A stretch of 64,000 bases of DNA from contig NZ_NXLV01000004.1 in the NCBI RefSeq assembly GCF_003364205.1, positions 1 to 64,000 on the forward strand. The letters run 5' to 3'. Both the position numbers and the translations under genes were made by a program. Position 1 is the first letter of the stretch, and each line of letters opens with the position of its first letter. The notes below the pieces were generated by a model. The model made no database searches and was not told the origin of the DNA. It worked only from the letters and a program-made list of their open reading frames with translations. This document shows positions 33,938-42,793 of the stretch, in pieces. The DNA is from Helicobacter brantae. GTDB taxonomy: Bacteria; Campylobacterota; Campylobacteria; Campylobacterales; Helicobacteraceae.

Positions 33938-35221
33938 CTATTGTGTAACGATGCTAAAACTCATCTCCAAAATCTCTTTGTGAGATTTGATGAAGGTATT
34001 GAGATCTTCAAGTGTGAGATTTTGAATCTTTTCTAGCTCCTGCTTATTGTAGTCAAGGCTTAACCCTCGATAGAAGTTTGCAAACGCTGTGCTTAGGCGT
34101 TGGCTTAGGGTTTCATTCCTCAAAGGCTCACTGCCTAGAAGAAATTTCTTGGCACTATCAAGCTCTTCTTGTGTTACGCCATTTTTCACAAAATCAGATA
34201 CTACTTTTTTGACAAGCTCGATGCTTTGGTTTTGGTTGGCGACTTTGGTTTGGAGATGACCACTTGCATAGTTTGCTAGGTTTGTGAGGTTGATTCTTAG
34301 ATAAGCTGAATAGGCTAATCCATTTTTCACTCTAATCTCTTCCATCATTCTTGAGCCAAACCCACTAGCTCCAAGAATGAAGCTCATTACTTTGACTTTG
34401 TGAGATTGCTCTTGATAGTCTTTGAGGTGGAAAGGTGCTCCAAAGTAGATATAGGCTTGTTGTGTTTGCTTGTATTGAGTTTTAGTCTGTGGAGTGGAGT
34501 TGGCTTGATAGGTTTGAGTAGTTTTGGGAGAGCCTATGGGGAGTTTTTGTAAGAGTGGGGTGAGTTTTGTAAGTGTGGAGTCAATATCCAAATCCCCACC
34601 GATGACGATATAGAGATGAGAGAGGGTAAGGGCATTTTTGAGGAAAGTTTGGATTTGCTCTAGGTTGATGGATTGGATAGAGGAGAGTGTCCCTCTTTGG
34701 GGGTATTGTAATGGAGTGTTTTTGAAAAGGATTTGAGAGAGTCCACTACTGGCTAGATAGTCAAAATCACTCTCTTTGGCTAGAAGTGAAGCCATTGCTC
34801 TATCTTTGACTTTTTGCAGGGCGTCATTTGTGAAGTTGGGAGAGTCAAGGAGCAAAGAGAGGAGATTGATAGAGTTTTCTTCTTGCTCTTTGAGGAAAGA
34901 AAGATCAAACTCCAAAAACTCTTGAGAGCTTGAGATGTGCAAAGAAATCGCCTTTTCTTCCAAAAGTTGAGCAAACCCTACACTCCCTAAATCCTTTGTC
35001 CCCTCATTGAGGATAAGAGAAGAGAGATAAGAAAGTCCTTGAGTTTCTCCATTATAAGCACTTCCTGAATTTGCAAAAATAAGCTGAATCGCCCCTGTGG
35101 GGATAATCGAGCTTTGCTCATAGATAAGAGGGACTTCTACTCCTGAGATAGAAATCGTTTTGAAATTTGCACCTAGCATAATGCCTCCTAAAAATAGTAA
35201 TGTTGAGAATAGTTTTTTCAT
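33938..35221 (-). CDS. M16-family peptidase-like protein, no HxxEH motif
   Basis: A 427-aa protein with an N-terminal signal peptide (cleavage around residue 18) and two M16-type halves. In active members the N-terminal half carries H-x-x-E-H. Here the corresponding stretch is GLSYLSSLILNEG, with Y-L-S-S-L at residues 65-69, so the zinc site is missing. The C-terminal half keeps GFGSRMMEEIRVKNGLAYS, the typical inactive-half sequence. It is likely a non-catalytic periplasmic partner, as in two-subunit M16 pairs. The start overlaps the mqnC stop (ATGA). Confidence 0.85.
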   Translation of the reverse strand: MKKLFSTLLFLGGIMLGANFKTISISGVEVPLIYEQSSIIPTGAIQLIFANSGSAYNGETQGLSYLSSLILNEGTKDLGSVGFAQLLEEKAISLHISSSQEFLEFDLSFLKEQEENSINLLSLLLDSPNFTNDALQKVKDRAMASLLAKESDFDYLASSGLSQILFKNTPLQYPQRGTLSSIQSINLEQIQTFLKNALTLSHLYIVIGGDLDIDSTLTKLTPLLQKLPIGSPKTTQTYQANSTPQTKTQYKQTQQAYIYFGAPFHLKDYQEQSHKVKVMSFILGASGFGSRMMEEIRVKNGLAYSAYLRINLTNLANYASGHLQTKVANQNQSIELVKKVVSDFVKNGVTQEELDSAKKFLLGSEPLRNETLSQRLSTAFANFYRGLSLDYNKQELEKIQNLTLEDLNTFIKSHKEILEMSFSIVTQ

Positions 35222-36267
35222 TTGAAAACCTCCAAGATATTGTAAGCTGTGTCGCGTTTGGCAGGGATACCCCCAATGTCTTTGATGAGAGAAATCATCT
35301 CTTGCATATTCATACTATGGCTTACCCCTGCTGAAGATACGACATTTTCTTCCATCATCGTGCTTCCCAAATCATTTGCCCCAAAAAGCAAGGCAAGTTG
35401 TCCGATATGGCTACCTTGTGTTACCCAAGAGCTTTGGATATTTTTGAAGTTATCAAGGTAGAGTCTTGAGGTGGAGAGGAGTTTGAGATAACGATTGGAG
35501 CTTGCAGAGTGGAGGTGGGGGAATTGGGCTTTGAGTGGAGTGTGTGAGGGCTGAAAACTCCAAAGGATAAATGCTCTAAATCCACCAAACTCATCTTGCA
35601 GATTTCTAATGTGGCTTAAATGCTCGATAATATCCTCATCACTCTCAACACTTCCAAACATCATCGTTGCCGTGGTTTTCATACCGATTTTGTGAGCTTC
35701 TCTATGCACTTCTAGCCACTCTTGAGTTGAGAGTTTTTTGGGAGCGATAATATCACGCACCCTATCGCTTAGGATTTCTGCTCCTGCCCCTGGGATTGAG
35801 CTAAGCCCTGCACTCTGAAGCCTAAGCAAAACTTCAGAGATGGGGAGTTTGGAGATTTTGGCAATGTAGTTGATTTCAATAGCTGAAAAGCCGTGAATTG
35901 TGATAGTGGGGTATTTTTTGTGAATGTGAGAGACTAAATCTTCATACCACTCAATCTGAAGTTTGGGATGAACGCCCCCTTGAAAGAGAATCTGCGTCCC
36001 TCCGATAGAGAGAAGCTCATCAATCTTTTGATCAATCTCTTCAAAACTTAAGATATAAATCCCACTCTCATCAACTCTTCGCTTAAAAGCACAAAACTTA
36101 CAATCCACCCAGCAAATATTGGTGTAATTGATATTTCTATCAATCACAAAAGTGATGATATTATCAGGGTGAAGCTCTTGTTTGACTTCATTGGCTCTCT
36201 TTCCTAGAGCCTTTAATGGTGTGTTTTGAAGGATTTCTAAAATCTCTTTATCGTTATAGCGTTTCAT
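35218..36267 (-). CDS. mqnC: cyclic dehypoxanthinyl futalosine synthase (radical SAM)
   Basis: A radical SAM enzyme of the futalosine menaquinone pathway, 349 aa. The cluster-binding cysteines are C52, C56 and C59 in CWVDCKFCAF. FQGGVHPKLQIEWYEDL near residues 95-111 and the G-A-G-A-E-I-L-S-D-R-V-R segment are conserved. It is preferred over the related MqnE because of the INYTNICWVDCKFCAF start and the position directly after bamA, as in H. pylori. The start overlaps the bamA stop by one base (TAATG). Confidence 0.87.
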   Translation of the reverse strand: MKRYNDKEILEILQNTPLKALGKRANEVKQELHPDNIITFVIDRNINYTNICWVDCKFCAFKRRVDESGIYILSFEEIDQKIDELLSIGGTQILFQGGVHPKLQIEWYEDLVSHIHKKYPTITIHGFSAIEINYIAKISKLPISEVLLRLQSAGLSSIPGAGAEILSDRVRDIIAPKKLSTQEWLEVHREAHKIGMKTTATMMFGSVESDEDIIEHLSHIRNLQDEFGGFRAFILWSFQPSHTPLKAQFPHLHSASSNRYLKLLSTSRLYLDNFKNIQSSWVTQGSHIGQLALLFGANDLGSTMMEENVVSSAGVSHSMNMQEMISLIKDIGGIPAKRDTAYNILEVFK

Positions 36268-38603
36268 TAGAATCTTGTTCCCATAGTGAATTCAAAGTTT
36301 GAGGTTTTATCTCCTGGTTTTGGATCAATCGCCCAAGGGAAAACTAGCACAATAGGTCCAATAGGAGAAACCCATTCAATTGCAAGTCCTGCTGATTGTC
36401 GCATAATTGGCTCATTACTGAGTGGAAAATCATAACCATTCCAACCAAGACTTCTTTTATGATTTCCAATAATTCCAAAGTCATAGAATGCTGAGATTCT
36501 CATCTGCAAGGATTCAAAAAGTCCATAGCTAAGCTCTACTGAGTTTGTAAACATATAATTTCCACCTACATAAAAACCTTGGGCATTTGTTGGAGCTGGA
36601 GAGAGTGAGCCACTTTGGTATCCTCTAATCGTGCTGATTCCCCCCATTGAGAAGAGATTAGTTACAGGAGTAAAGCCCTCATCAAAGATATATCCTGCTT
36701 GGGCTTTGTATCGTGCAATCAAATCAATTTTCATCCAAGACTTGAGGTGATGATAGGCTGCAAACTTTCCATAGAGCTTGGTGTATTTCTCATCTCCTCC
36801 TAATCCCGCATACTCTAGGTAAGTTGAGGCGATAAATCCGTTTTTGGGGAAGTAGTAATCATCGGTATTATCAAAGCTAAGGCTTGGAGTAATCGAGCTT
36901 TTCCACGGCTCAAGATTATCGTGAAATAAAATGCTATAAAAACTTTTATAGCTTTCGCTTCCAAAGTCATTGATTTGAGAGCGAGAGAGGTTATAGGTCA
37001 GTCCAAATCGCAAAAAGTTTGTCAGCAATCGCCCTACGCTGATACTAAATCCTGTGTTATTCTCTGTGTAGTTCCAATCCGTATAAGAGCTTCTAAAAAT
37101 CTCAAAAGAAGCACTATATCGGCTATCAAAGATTCTAGGGTTGGTTAGTCCGATATTGTAGAGTTGGCGAGTTTTGGAGATATCCATATATACTTGGGCA
37201 CTATTTCCTGTCCCAAAGAGATTTCTCTCTCTCACTGAAGCATTGACTGTGATTTTGTCATAGCTTCCATACCCCAAACCAAACATTAGCTCCCCTGTGC
37301 GTGTCTCTGTAACAGAAACAAGCAAATCCATAGAATCATCACTAATTCTCTTGGTATCGATTTTGACAACCTCAAAGAATCCTAGTCTTCTAAGAGCGTT
37401 TTCAGATTGTCTAACTTTGGTGAGGTTGTAGAGATCGCCCGGTGCTAGGAGGATTTCACGACGAATGATTCTATCAGCTGTGCGTGTATTTCCTGAGATG
37501 ATAACATCATTGATATACACCTTTTTCCCTGCACTCACATAATAGATCACCCCCACTTCGCCATCTTTTTTGTCCAAATCAGGATTGACATTGGCAAAGG
37601 GATAGCCGATATCTGCGACTTTGGTTTTGATACTATCCATATCTGCTCTGAGGTTTTGGACATCAAAATATTCTCCCTTTTTGATTTTTAGTCCTGAGTA
37701 AAGCTCCTCTTCTTCAATCACAGGGGTTTCTAGCACGATTTTGACATCAGAGATTTTATATCTTACCCCTTCAGTGATTTTATAAAATAGTGTGGCGTTG
37801 TAGTCGTTGAAATTTACGCTCAAAAATGGAGAGGAAACTTGAGCGTCCAAAAATCCTTTTCTCATATAAGCATCTTGGATTCTTAGAGAGTCATACTCTA
37901 GCTCATTGAGGTGGAGTTTTCCATCATTAAAGCCCCACATCCAGCCTAAAAAGTCTTTTTCTTTGTTGGCTGTAAGCTCTTCAATATCCCCTACACTTAG
38001 CTCTTTTCTCCCCTCATAGATTGCATTTTGGATAATAATCTCATTTCCTTGATTGATATTGACGATGAGGTTAAAGGCATTGCTTTGGGCAATAGGAGTA
38101 GAGGTAAATTCAACTACGCTTCCATAATAGCCCTTTTGCTCCAAAATGGCTTTGATCGTCTGCTTGGCTCTCTCAAGCTTGAGGGTATCAAACATATCTC
38201 CTCTCTTTAGTCCTAGCTGATCAATGAGTGCTGTTCGCTCAGATTCGTTGCCATAGCCTTTGACTTCGATACTTCCAATGCGTGGTTTTTCTTTGAAATA
38301 AAAGCTTAGAGTGCCATTATCAAAAGTTACCCAAATATCCTCAAAATATCCCTGCTCATAAAAGGCGATAATTGCACGATCAAGGGCTTTGTAATCAAGT
38401 GCTTCTCCTAGAGGGATAGAGGCAATTTCATTGGCAATAATGTCTGAAATATAGACAATATTATTGTATTCAATCTTTTTGACTACCCCTCCTTTCTGCC
38501 CTTTGGGAAGTTTGGGGGGGATTGGGGTGTTGGCAAATGCAAAGCTTCCAAGCCCTAGAAAGAGAAAAAAATAAATAAAAATTTTTAAAAATCTCACACA
38601 CAT
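36267..38603 (-). CDS. bamA: outer-membrane protein assembly factor BamA
   Basis: Core of the BAM machine, 778 aa. It begins with a signal peptide (residues 1-25, ending F-A-F-A). About five POTRA domains (40-410) carry repeats such as R-I-G-S-I-E-V-K-G-Y and V-Y-I-N-D-V-I-I-S-G-N-T-R-T. A 16-strand barrel (420-778) contains the conserved loop-6 I-R-G-Y motif and ends in the TMGTRF sequence. It inserts outer-membrane proteins, including the autotransporter and OMP in this window. It lies 33 nt downstream of recG. Confidence 0.95.
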   Translation of the reverse strand: MCVRFLKIFIYFFLFLGLGSFAFANTPIPPKLPKGQKGGVVKKIEYNNIVYISDIIANEIASIPLGEALDYKALDRAIIAFYEQGYFEDIWVTFDNGTLSFYFKEKPRIGSIEVKGYGNESERTALIDQLGLKRGDMFDTLKLERAKQTIKAILEQKGYYGSVVEFTSTPIAQSNAFNLIVNINQGNEIIIQNAIYEGRKELSVGDIEELTANKEKDFLGWMWGFNDGKLHLNELEYDSLRIQDAYMRKGFLDAQVSSPFLSVNFNDYNATLFYKITEGVRYKISDVKIVLETPVIEEEELYSGLKIKKGEYFDVQNLRADMDSIKTKVADIGYPFANVNPDLDKKDGEVGVIYYVSAGKKVYINDVIISGNTRTADRIIRREILLAPGDLYNLTKVRQSENALRRLGFFEVVKIDTKRISDDSMDLLVSVTETRTGELMFGLGYGSYDKITVNASVRERNLFGTGNSAQVYMDISKTRQLYNIGLTNPRIFDSRYSASFEIFRSSYTDWNYTENNTGFSISVGRLLTNFLRFGLTYNLSRSQINDFGSESYKSFYSILFHDNLEPWKSSITPSLSFDNTDDYYFPKNGFIASTYLEYAGLGGDEKYTKLYGKFAAYHHLKSWMKIDLIARYKAQAGYIFDEGFTPVTNLFSMGGISTIRGYQSGSLSPAPTNAQGFYVGGNYMFTNSVELSYGLFESLQMRISAFYDFGIIGNHKRSLGWNGYDFPLSNEPIMRQSAGLAIEWVSPIGPIVLVFPWAIDPKPGDKTSNFEFTMGTRF

Positions 38604-38636
38604 TCCAAATATTTTAATTTTTAGAGAGAAAAAACT

Positions 38637-40466
38637 CTACATTATATCTTGCTTTTGGGCGTTTTTGGTTTGTGTAAGCACTTCTTTGGCATTTTCTAGG
38701 ATTTCTAAATCACTGCTAGGGTCAAAAAATCTAAATTCATCTCCACTTTGCCTCTCTCCTTCAAGCAAATCTCCTCCTTTGCGATATTTCAAATCAAGTT
38801 CAGCAATCTCAAATCCATTTTTGGTTTGTGTGAAGTCTTTGAGGCGTTGGTTATTGTGAGAGTAGGTGAAAAGGAAGCAATAGCCTTTAAGCCCATTTCT
38901 GCTCACCCTCCCTCTAAGCTGATGAAGTGTGGCAAGTCCCATTCTCTCAGCCCCCACAATCACAATCGTACTTAGGCGTGGCAGGGAGATTCCCACCTCT
39001 ATGAGGGTGGTTGCAAGTAAAATCTTGCCTTTTTCTCTAAACTCTTGGAGGACTTTGTCTTTGTCTTTGTCCCCTCCATTGGTGCAATACACCCCTTCAA
39101 AATGCTTCCTCCAATACCCCTCTCCTTCTTTGAGTGAAGTATAAGCAAAGCTCTCACTCTCCTCAACCAAAGGATAAACGATGATGACTTGATGATCTTG
39201 CTCTAACTCTTTTTTGATATGAGCTAGAAGAGAGGGAAAGTCTTGTTTGTAGAGGATTTGTGTGGTGATGTCTTTGACAAAGGGAGTATCTTTGATAAAA
39301 GTGTGAGAAATCAAATCACTTTGGAGCATTGCCATAGTTCTTGGAATCGGCGTGGCAGAGAATTGCAAGATATGGGGCTTTTTGCCTTCTTTTGAGGCAA
39401 GTTTTTCTAAGAAAAATCTTTGCTGTGTGCCAAAGCGATGTTGCTCATCACTCATTACAAGTGCAAAATCATCTAGGCTATCATCTCTGTGGATTAGGGC
39501 TTGAGTGCCGATGATGAAATCAAAGTCTTGATAGCTTTGCTTTTTGCTCTCTCTATCGCCTAGAAATAATCCCACTCTCACAAAGGAGGGGAGGAATTTT
39601 TGGGCTTCTTCATAGAGTTGGGTAGCTAGGATTGTAGTGGGTGCCATAAGGATAGATTTGTGAGGGTAGGCAAGGAGAACTGAACACAAGATGACAATCG
39701 TTTTGCCACTTCCTACATCTCCCATTATAAGGCGTCTTGAGGCAATGGAGCTAGAGAGGTCTTTTCTGATTTGCTCTATGGCATTTCTCTGCCCTTGTGT
39801 GAGGGGGAAAGGGAGAGAGGAGATGAAGCCTTCTACTTCTCCTTGACAAATACATTTTGCTTCAAAATTTCGCTTCTTCTTTTGTAGGGATTGAAGATAC
39901 AAAAACACTTCGATGAATTTGAGGGATTTGAGTGAGCTAGGAGGAAAAGTCTTATAATAAGTGTATTGGCGATAGAAGGGGAGAGTGGGGTGAAAGATTG
40001 GCAAAATGTGAGGGATATACTCTCTAGGGAGTGGGGTTTGGAGTAGGTTTTGCTCTGTGATAAGAGAGCGAGTAAGCTCTAAGAGATTTACCCCCTTTCT
40101 TTTCTCAAAGATAGGTGTAATCTCTCCAAAGTGCTTAATGACTTTGGGCTGAATCATCTCTAGCTCAAATTGTTTTTGGATTTTGCCTTGTAGGTAGAGG
40201 GTAGAGTCGATAGGGAAAAGGGAGGTGTGGTATTTTTTGGGATAGAAGATTGTGATTTTTAAGGGGGTGTTAAAAGAAGGGAGAAATGCTCCTATTTGCA
40301 AGGTTTTGGGGGTGCGATGATGTGAGAGGATTTTGGCTTGGACTACCCCAGTGGAGGGGAGATTGTCAAGATTTTGGAGCAAAAGGGAGTTTTCATATCC
40401 TTTGGGCGTGATGAGTGCAACTTCTAAGAGATTTTTGCATTTGAGTTTGACTAAGTCTTTTTCCAC
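38637..40466 (-). CDS. recG: ATP-dependent DNA helicase RecG
   Basis: A helicase for branched DNA, 609 aa, shorter than the E. coli type (693 aa) as in other Helicobacter. Walker A is GDVGSGKT near residues 247-254, the DEQHRFG motif II box is near 342-348, and SATPIPRT near 370. Later are LLATTLIEVGIS and QLRGRVSR. The N-terminal wedge domain is reduced. It starts at GTG 40466 behind AAAGGGAAGAA. The gene is divergent from flgE. Confidence 0.94.
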   Translation of the reverse strand: MEKDLVKLKCKNLLEVALITPKGYENSLLLQNLDNLPSTGVVQAKILSHHRTPKTLQIGAFLPSFNTPLKITIFYPKKYHTSLFPIDSTLYLQGKIQKQFELEMIQPKVIKHFGEITPIFEKRKGVNLLELTRSLITEQNLLQTPLPREYIPHILPIFHPTLPFYRQYTYYKTFPPSSLKSLKFIEVFLYLQSLQKKKRNFEAKCICQGEVEGFISSLPFPLTQGQRNAIEQIRKDLSSSIASRRLIMGDVGSGKTIVILCSVLLAYPHKSILMAPTTILATQLYEEAQKFLPSFVRVGLFLGDRESKKQSYQDFDFIIGTQALIHRDDSLDDFALVMSDEQHRFGTQQRFFLEKLASKEGKKPHILQFSATPIPRTMAMLQSDLISHTFIKDTPFVKDITTQILYKQDFPSLLAHIKKELEQDHQVIIVYPLVEESESFAYTSLKEGEGYWRKHFEGVYCTNGGDKDKDKVLQEFREKGKILLATTLIEVGISLPRLSTIVIVGAERMGLATLHQLRGRVSRNGLKGYCFLFTYSHNNQRLKDFTQTKNGFEIAELDLKYRKGGDLLEGERQSGDEFRFFDPSSDLEILENAKEVLTQTKNAQKQDIM

Positions 40467-40517
40467 TTCTTCCCTTTAATATCAATGTTTAATTGCATTG
40501 TATCTGAAAAATCAAAA

Positions 40518-40535
40518 TTGGAATAGGGTTTGCTT
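40518..40535 (+). promoter_or_regulatory. sigma-54 promoter of flgE
   Basis: TTGGAATAGGGTTTGCTT carries GG (40520) and GC (40532) 12 bases apart, matching the -24/-12 RpoN consensus. The flgE ATG is 37 nt downstream. flgE is an RpoN-class gene in H. pylori. Confidence 0.85.
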
Positions 40536-40571
40536 AGTAGTCTGCATAATTTTTGAAATGAAGGATGAAAT

Positions 40572-42716
40572 ATGCTTAGATCATTGTGGTCAGGTGTGAG
40601 CGGAATGCAAGCTCATCAAGTTGCTCTTGATGTAGAGAGTAACAATATTGCAAATGTTAATACCGTGGGATTTAAATACTCAAGGGCTTCTTTTACAGAT
40701 ATGCTCTCTCAAGTGGGAAATGCGGCGACTTCCCCTCTAAGTAGTGGTCTTGGAGGACAAAACGATAAGTCAGTAGGACTAGGTGTAGGTGTGGGTGCAA
40801 CTACAAGAATTTATTCGCAAGGAAGTATGCAAAACACTGATGTAAAGTCTGATTTGGCGATTGAGGGAGAAGGATTTTTTATCGTTAGCCCTGATAAAGG
40901 AAATAGTCAAAAATATACAAGAAATGGAGAATTTCTCTTTGATGCCAATGGAAATCTTGTAACCACAGGAGGGTATGTGGTGCAAGGATGGACTAGAGGA
41001 AATGATTTGGAAAATGTCAATGATTACAATGCCTTTAGTGTGGATAACACAGGTCCAATCAAAGGAATCCAAATCGATCCAGGTATGGTAATGCCTGCAA
41101 AATCTTCATCATCTATTTCTTTAAGAGCCAATCTCAATTCAGGACGCAAAATTGAGCAAATGGAAAGTATCTCTACTCTTGACTCAGCAGTTCGCACCAA
41201 AGCTGATGGCACAAATCCTGTCTATGATTCCAATTTCAAACTTCAACAAAATGCCGAGGATATGGGAGTATTATTCAACTCTGAAGGAAATGCACTAGGA
41301 CTAACTGAAGATCAAGGAATTTGGGTAAGTTACAAAAACTCAAAAATGCTTAGAGAGGTTGTAGATAGCAAGGGAGTAAGCACACTGGGACTAAATGGAG
41401 CACTCATTAGCTTTAGCAATGATTCTAATGTCAGTGGGATTACAAGCTTAGTAGCTGCCAAAGATGCAATCAATGCTGCCACAGATCAAACAGGGATTAC
41501 AGCCTATATTGAGGCAGGGGTGCTAAGACTTGAGAATAGAAATGATTTAGAGGGTAATGAAAACCTCAAAAACATTATCGTTACAGACTCAGGAACAGGA
41601 GTGTTTGCAAACTTTGCAAATGGTGATGCTGATATTACTTCTTTCCGATACAAATACACCACAAACAACGATGCAGACTTCACCACAGGGCAATTCAAAA
41701 CCACAGAGCAACTCCGAGAGCTAATCCAACACGATGCTAATATGGTCAAAAACCCTGATGGCCCCTATAAAGATAGCACTTCAAGTATTGCTGTAACGGT
41801 CAATAAATATGGAATGTTTGAAATCCAAAACAAAGAAGATGGCAATGGAGTTGATGATACGATGAGTATCCTTGTAACAGGGTATAGCTCTGATAATGTG
41901 GCAAGTAACATTCTCTTCCGTGATGCAATGGCGACACTCAATACTTCAGCCTTGCTTGAAGGGGGCAAACCTACAACTTCAGCAAGATTTACAAAAGCTG
42001 TGCATAGTGCAAGTATTGATATTTTTGACTCTTTGGGATCAAAGCACAATGTCAGACTTGAGTTTTATAAGAGTGGTCCGCTAGAGTGGAAATTCCGTGC
42101 AGTAGTGCCAACACCTGCAAAAATCATCGGTGCAAGTGAGGCTTATCCCAATATTTTTGAGGGAGGTAGAGTAACATTCAATGGTGATGGAAGTTTGGCA
42201 GGGATTTATCCTCCGACTTTGGAGTTTGAACCTCAAAATGGTGCTAAAACTCCTCAAAGAATCGATTTGGCTTTTGGTTCAAACAAGGCTTTTGATGGAC
42301 TAACAAGTGTGGATAAGGTTTCTGAAACTTATGCGATTGATCAAAATGGATATCAAGCAGGGGATTTGGCAGATATTCGATTTGATAACAATGGAAACCT
42401 GCTTGGAGCTTTCAGCAATGGTCGCACAATCGCCCTAGCACAAGTCGCACTTGCCAACTTTGCCAATAACTCAGGACTTCAAGCAGATGGGGGCAATCTC
42501 TTCTCAGCAAGTGCAAACTCAGGGACTCCAATCGTGGGAGCACCCAATACAGGAAGAAGAGGAGGAGTATCAGGCAATAAGCTAGAGATGAGTAATGTGG
42601 ATCTCTCAAGAAGCCTTACTCAACTCATCGTAACTCAAAGAGGATTCCAAGCCAACTCTAAGGCAGTAACCACTTCAGATCAAATCCTCAATACTCTTTT
42701 ATCGCTTAAGCAATAA
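40572..42716 (+). CDS. flgE: flagellar hook protein FlgE
   Basis: The main hook subunit, 714 aa. The N-terminus is MLRSLWSGVSGMQAHQVALD with SNNIANVNTVGFKYSRASF following, and the C-terminus is SRSLTQLIVTQRGFQANSK. Both ends form the D0/D1 coiled region, while residues ~150-560 form the variable outer domains. The sequence closely tracks H. pylori FlgE, for example in SVGLGVGVGATT and YAIDQNGYQAGDL. It is a monocistronic gene with a sigma-54 promoter and a strong terminator. Confidence 0.97.
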   Translation: MLRSLWSGVSGMQAHQVALDVESNNIANVNTVGFKYSRASFTDMLSQVGNAATSPLSSGLGGQNDKSVGLGVGVGATTRIYSQGSMQNTDVKSDLAIEGEGFFIVSPDKGNSQKYTRNGEFLFDANGNLVTTGGYVVQGWTRGNDLENVNDYNAFSVDNTGPIKGIQIDPGMVMPAKSSSSISLRANLNSGRKIEQMESISTLDSAVRTKADGTNPVYDSNFKLQQNAEDMGVLFNSEGNALGLTEDQGIWVSYKNSKMLREVVDSKGVSTLGLNGALISFSNDSNVSGITSLVAAKDAINAATDQTGITAYIEAGVLRLENRNDLEGNENLKNIIVTDSGTGVFANFANGDADITSFRYKYTTNNDADFTTGQFKTTEQLRELIQHDANMVKNPDGPYKDSTSSIAVTVNKYGMFEIQNKEDGNGVDDTMSILVTGYSSDNVASNILFRDAMATLNTSALLEGGKPTTSARFTKAVHSASIDIFDSLGSKHNVRLEFYKSGPLEWKFRAVVPTPAKIIGASEAYPNIFEGGRVTFNGDGSLAGIYPPTLEFEPQNGAKTPQRIDLAFGSNKAFDGLTSVDKVSETYAIDQNGYQAGDLADIRFDNNGNLLGAFSNGRTIALAQVALANFANNSGLQADGGNLFSASANSGTPIVGAPNTGRRGGVSGNKLEMSNVDLSRSLTQLIVTQRGFQANSKAVTTSDQILNTLLSLKQ

Positions 42717-42720
42717 TCTT

Positions 42721-42735
42721 GGGGGCAATGCCCCC
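42721..42735 (+). terminator. terminator of flgE
   Basis: GGGGGC-AAT-GCCCCC, a perfect 6-bp GC stem with a 3-nt loop, begins 5 nt after the stop. It is followed by TAATTCTTTTTCTTT. Confidence 0.75.
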
Positions 42736-42793
42736 TAATTCTTTTTCTTTGGTTACAATAATTGTTTTATTTTGAAATCAAAGGTTTTTGTCT

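Noticed and set aside
38514-38520. G7 run in bamA as a phase tract
   Set aside because: Seven bases encoding Pro-Pro are too short for frequent slippage, and bamA is essential.
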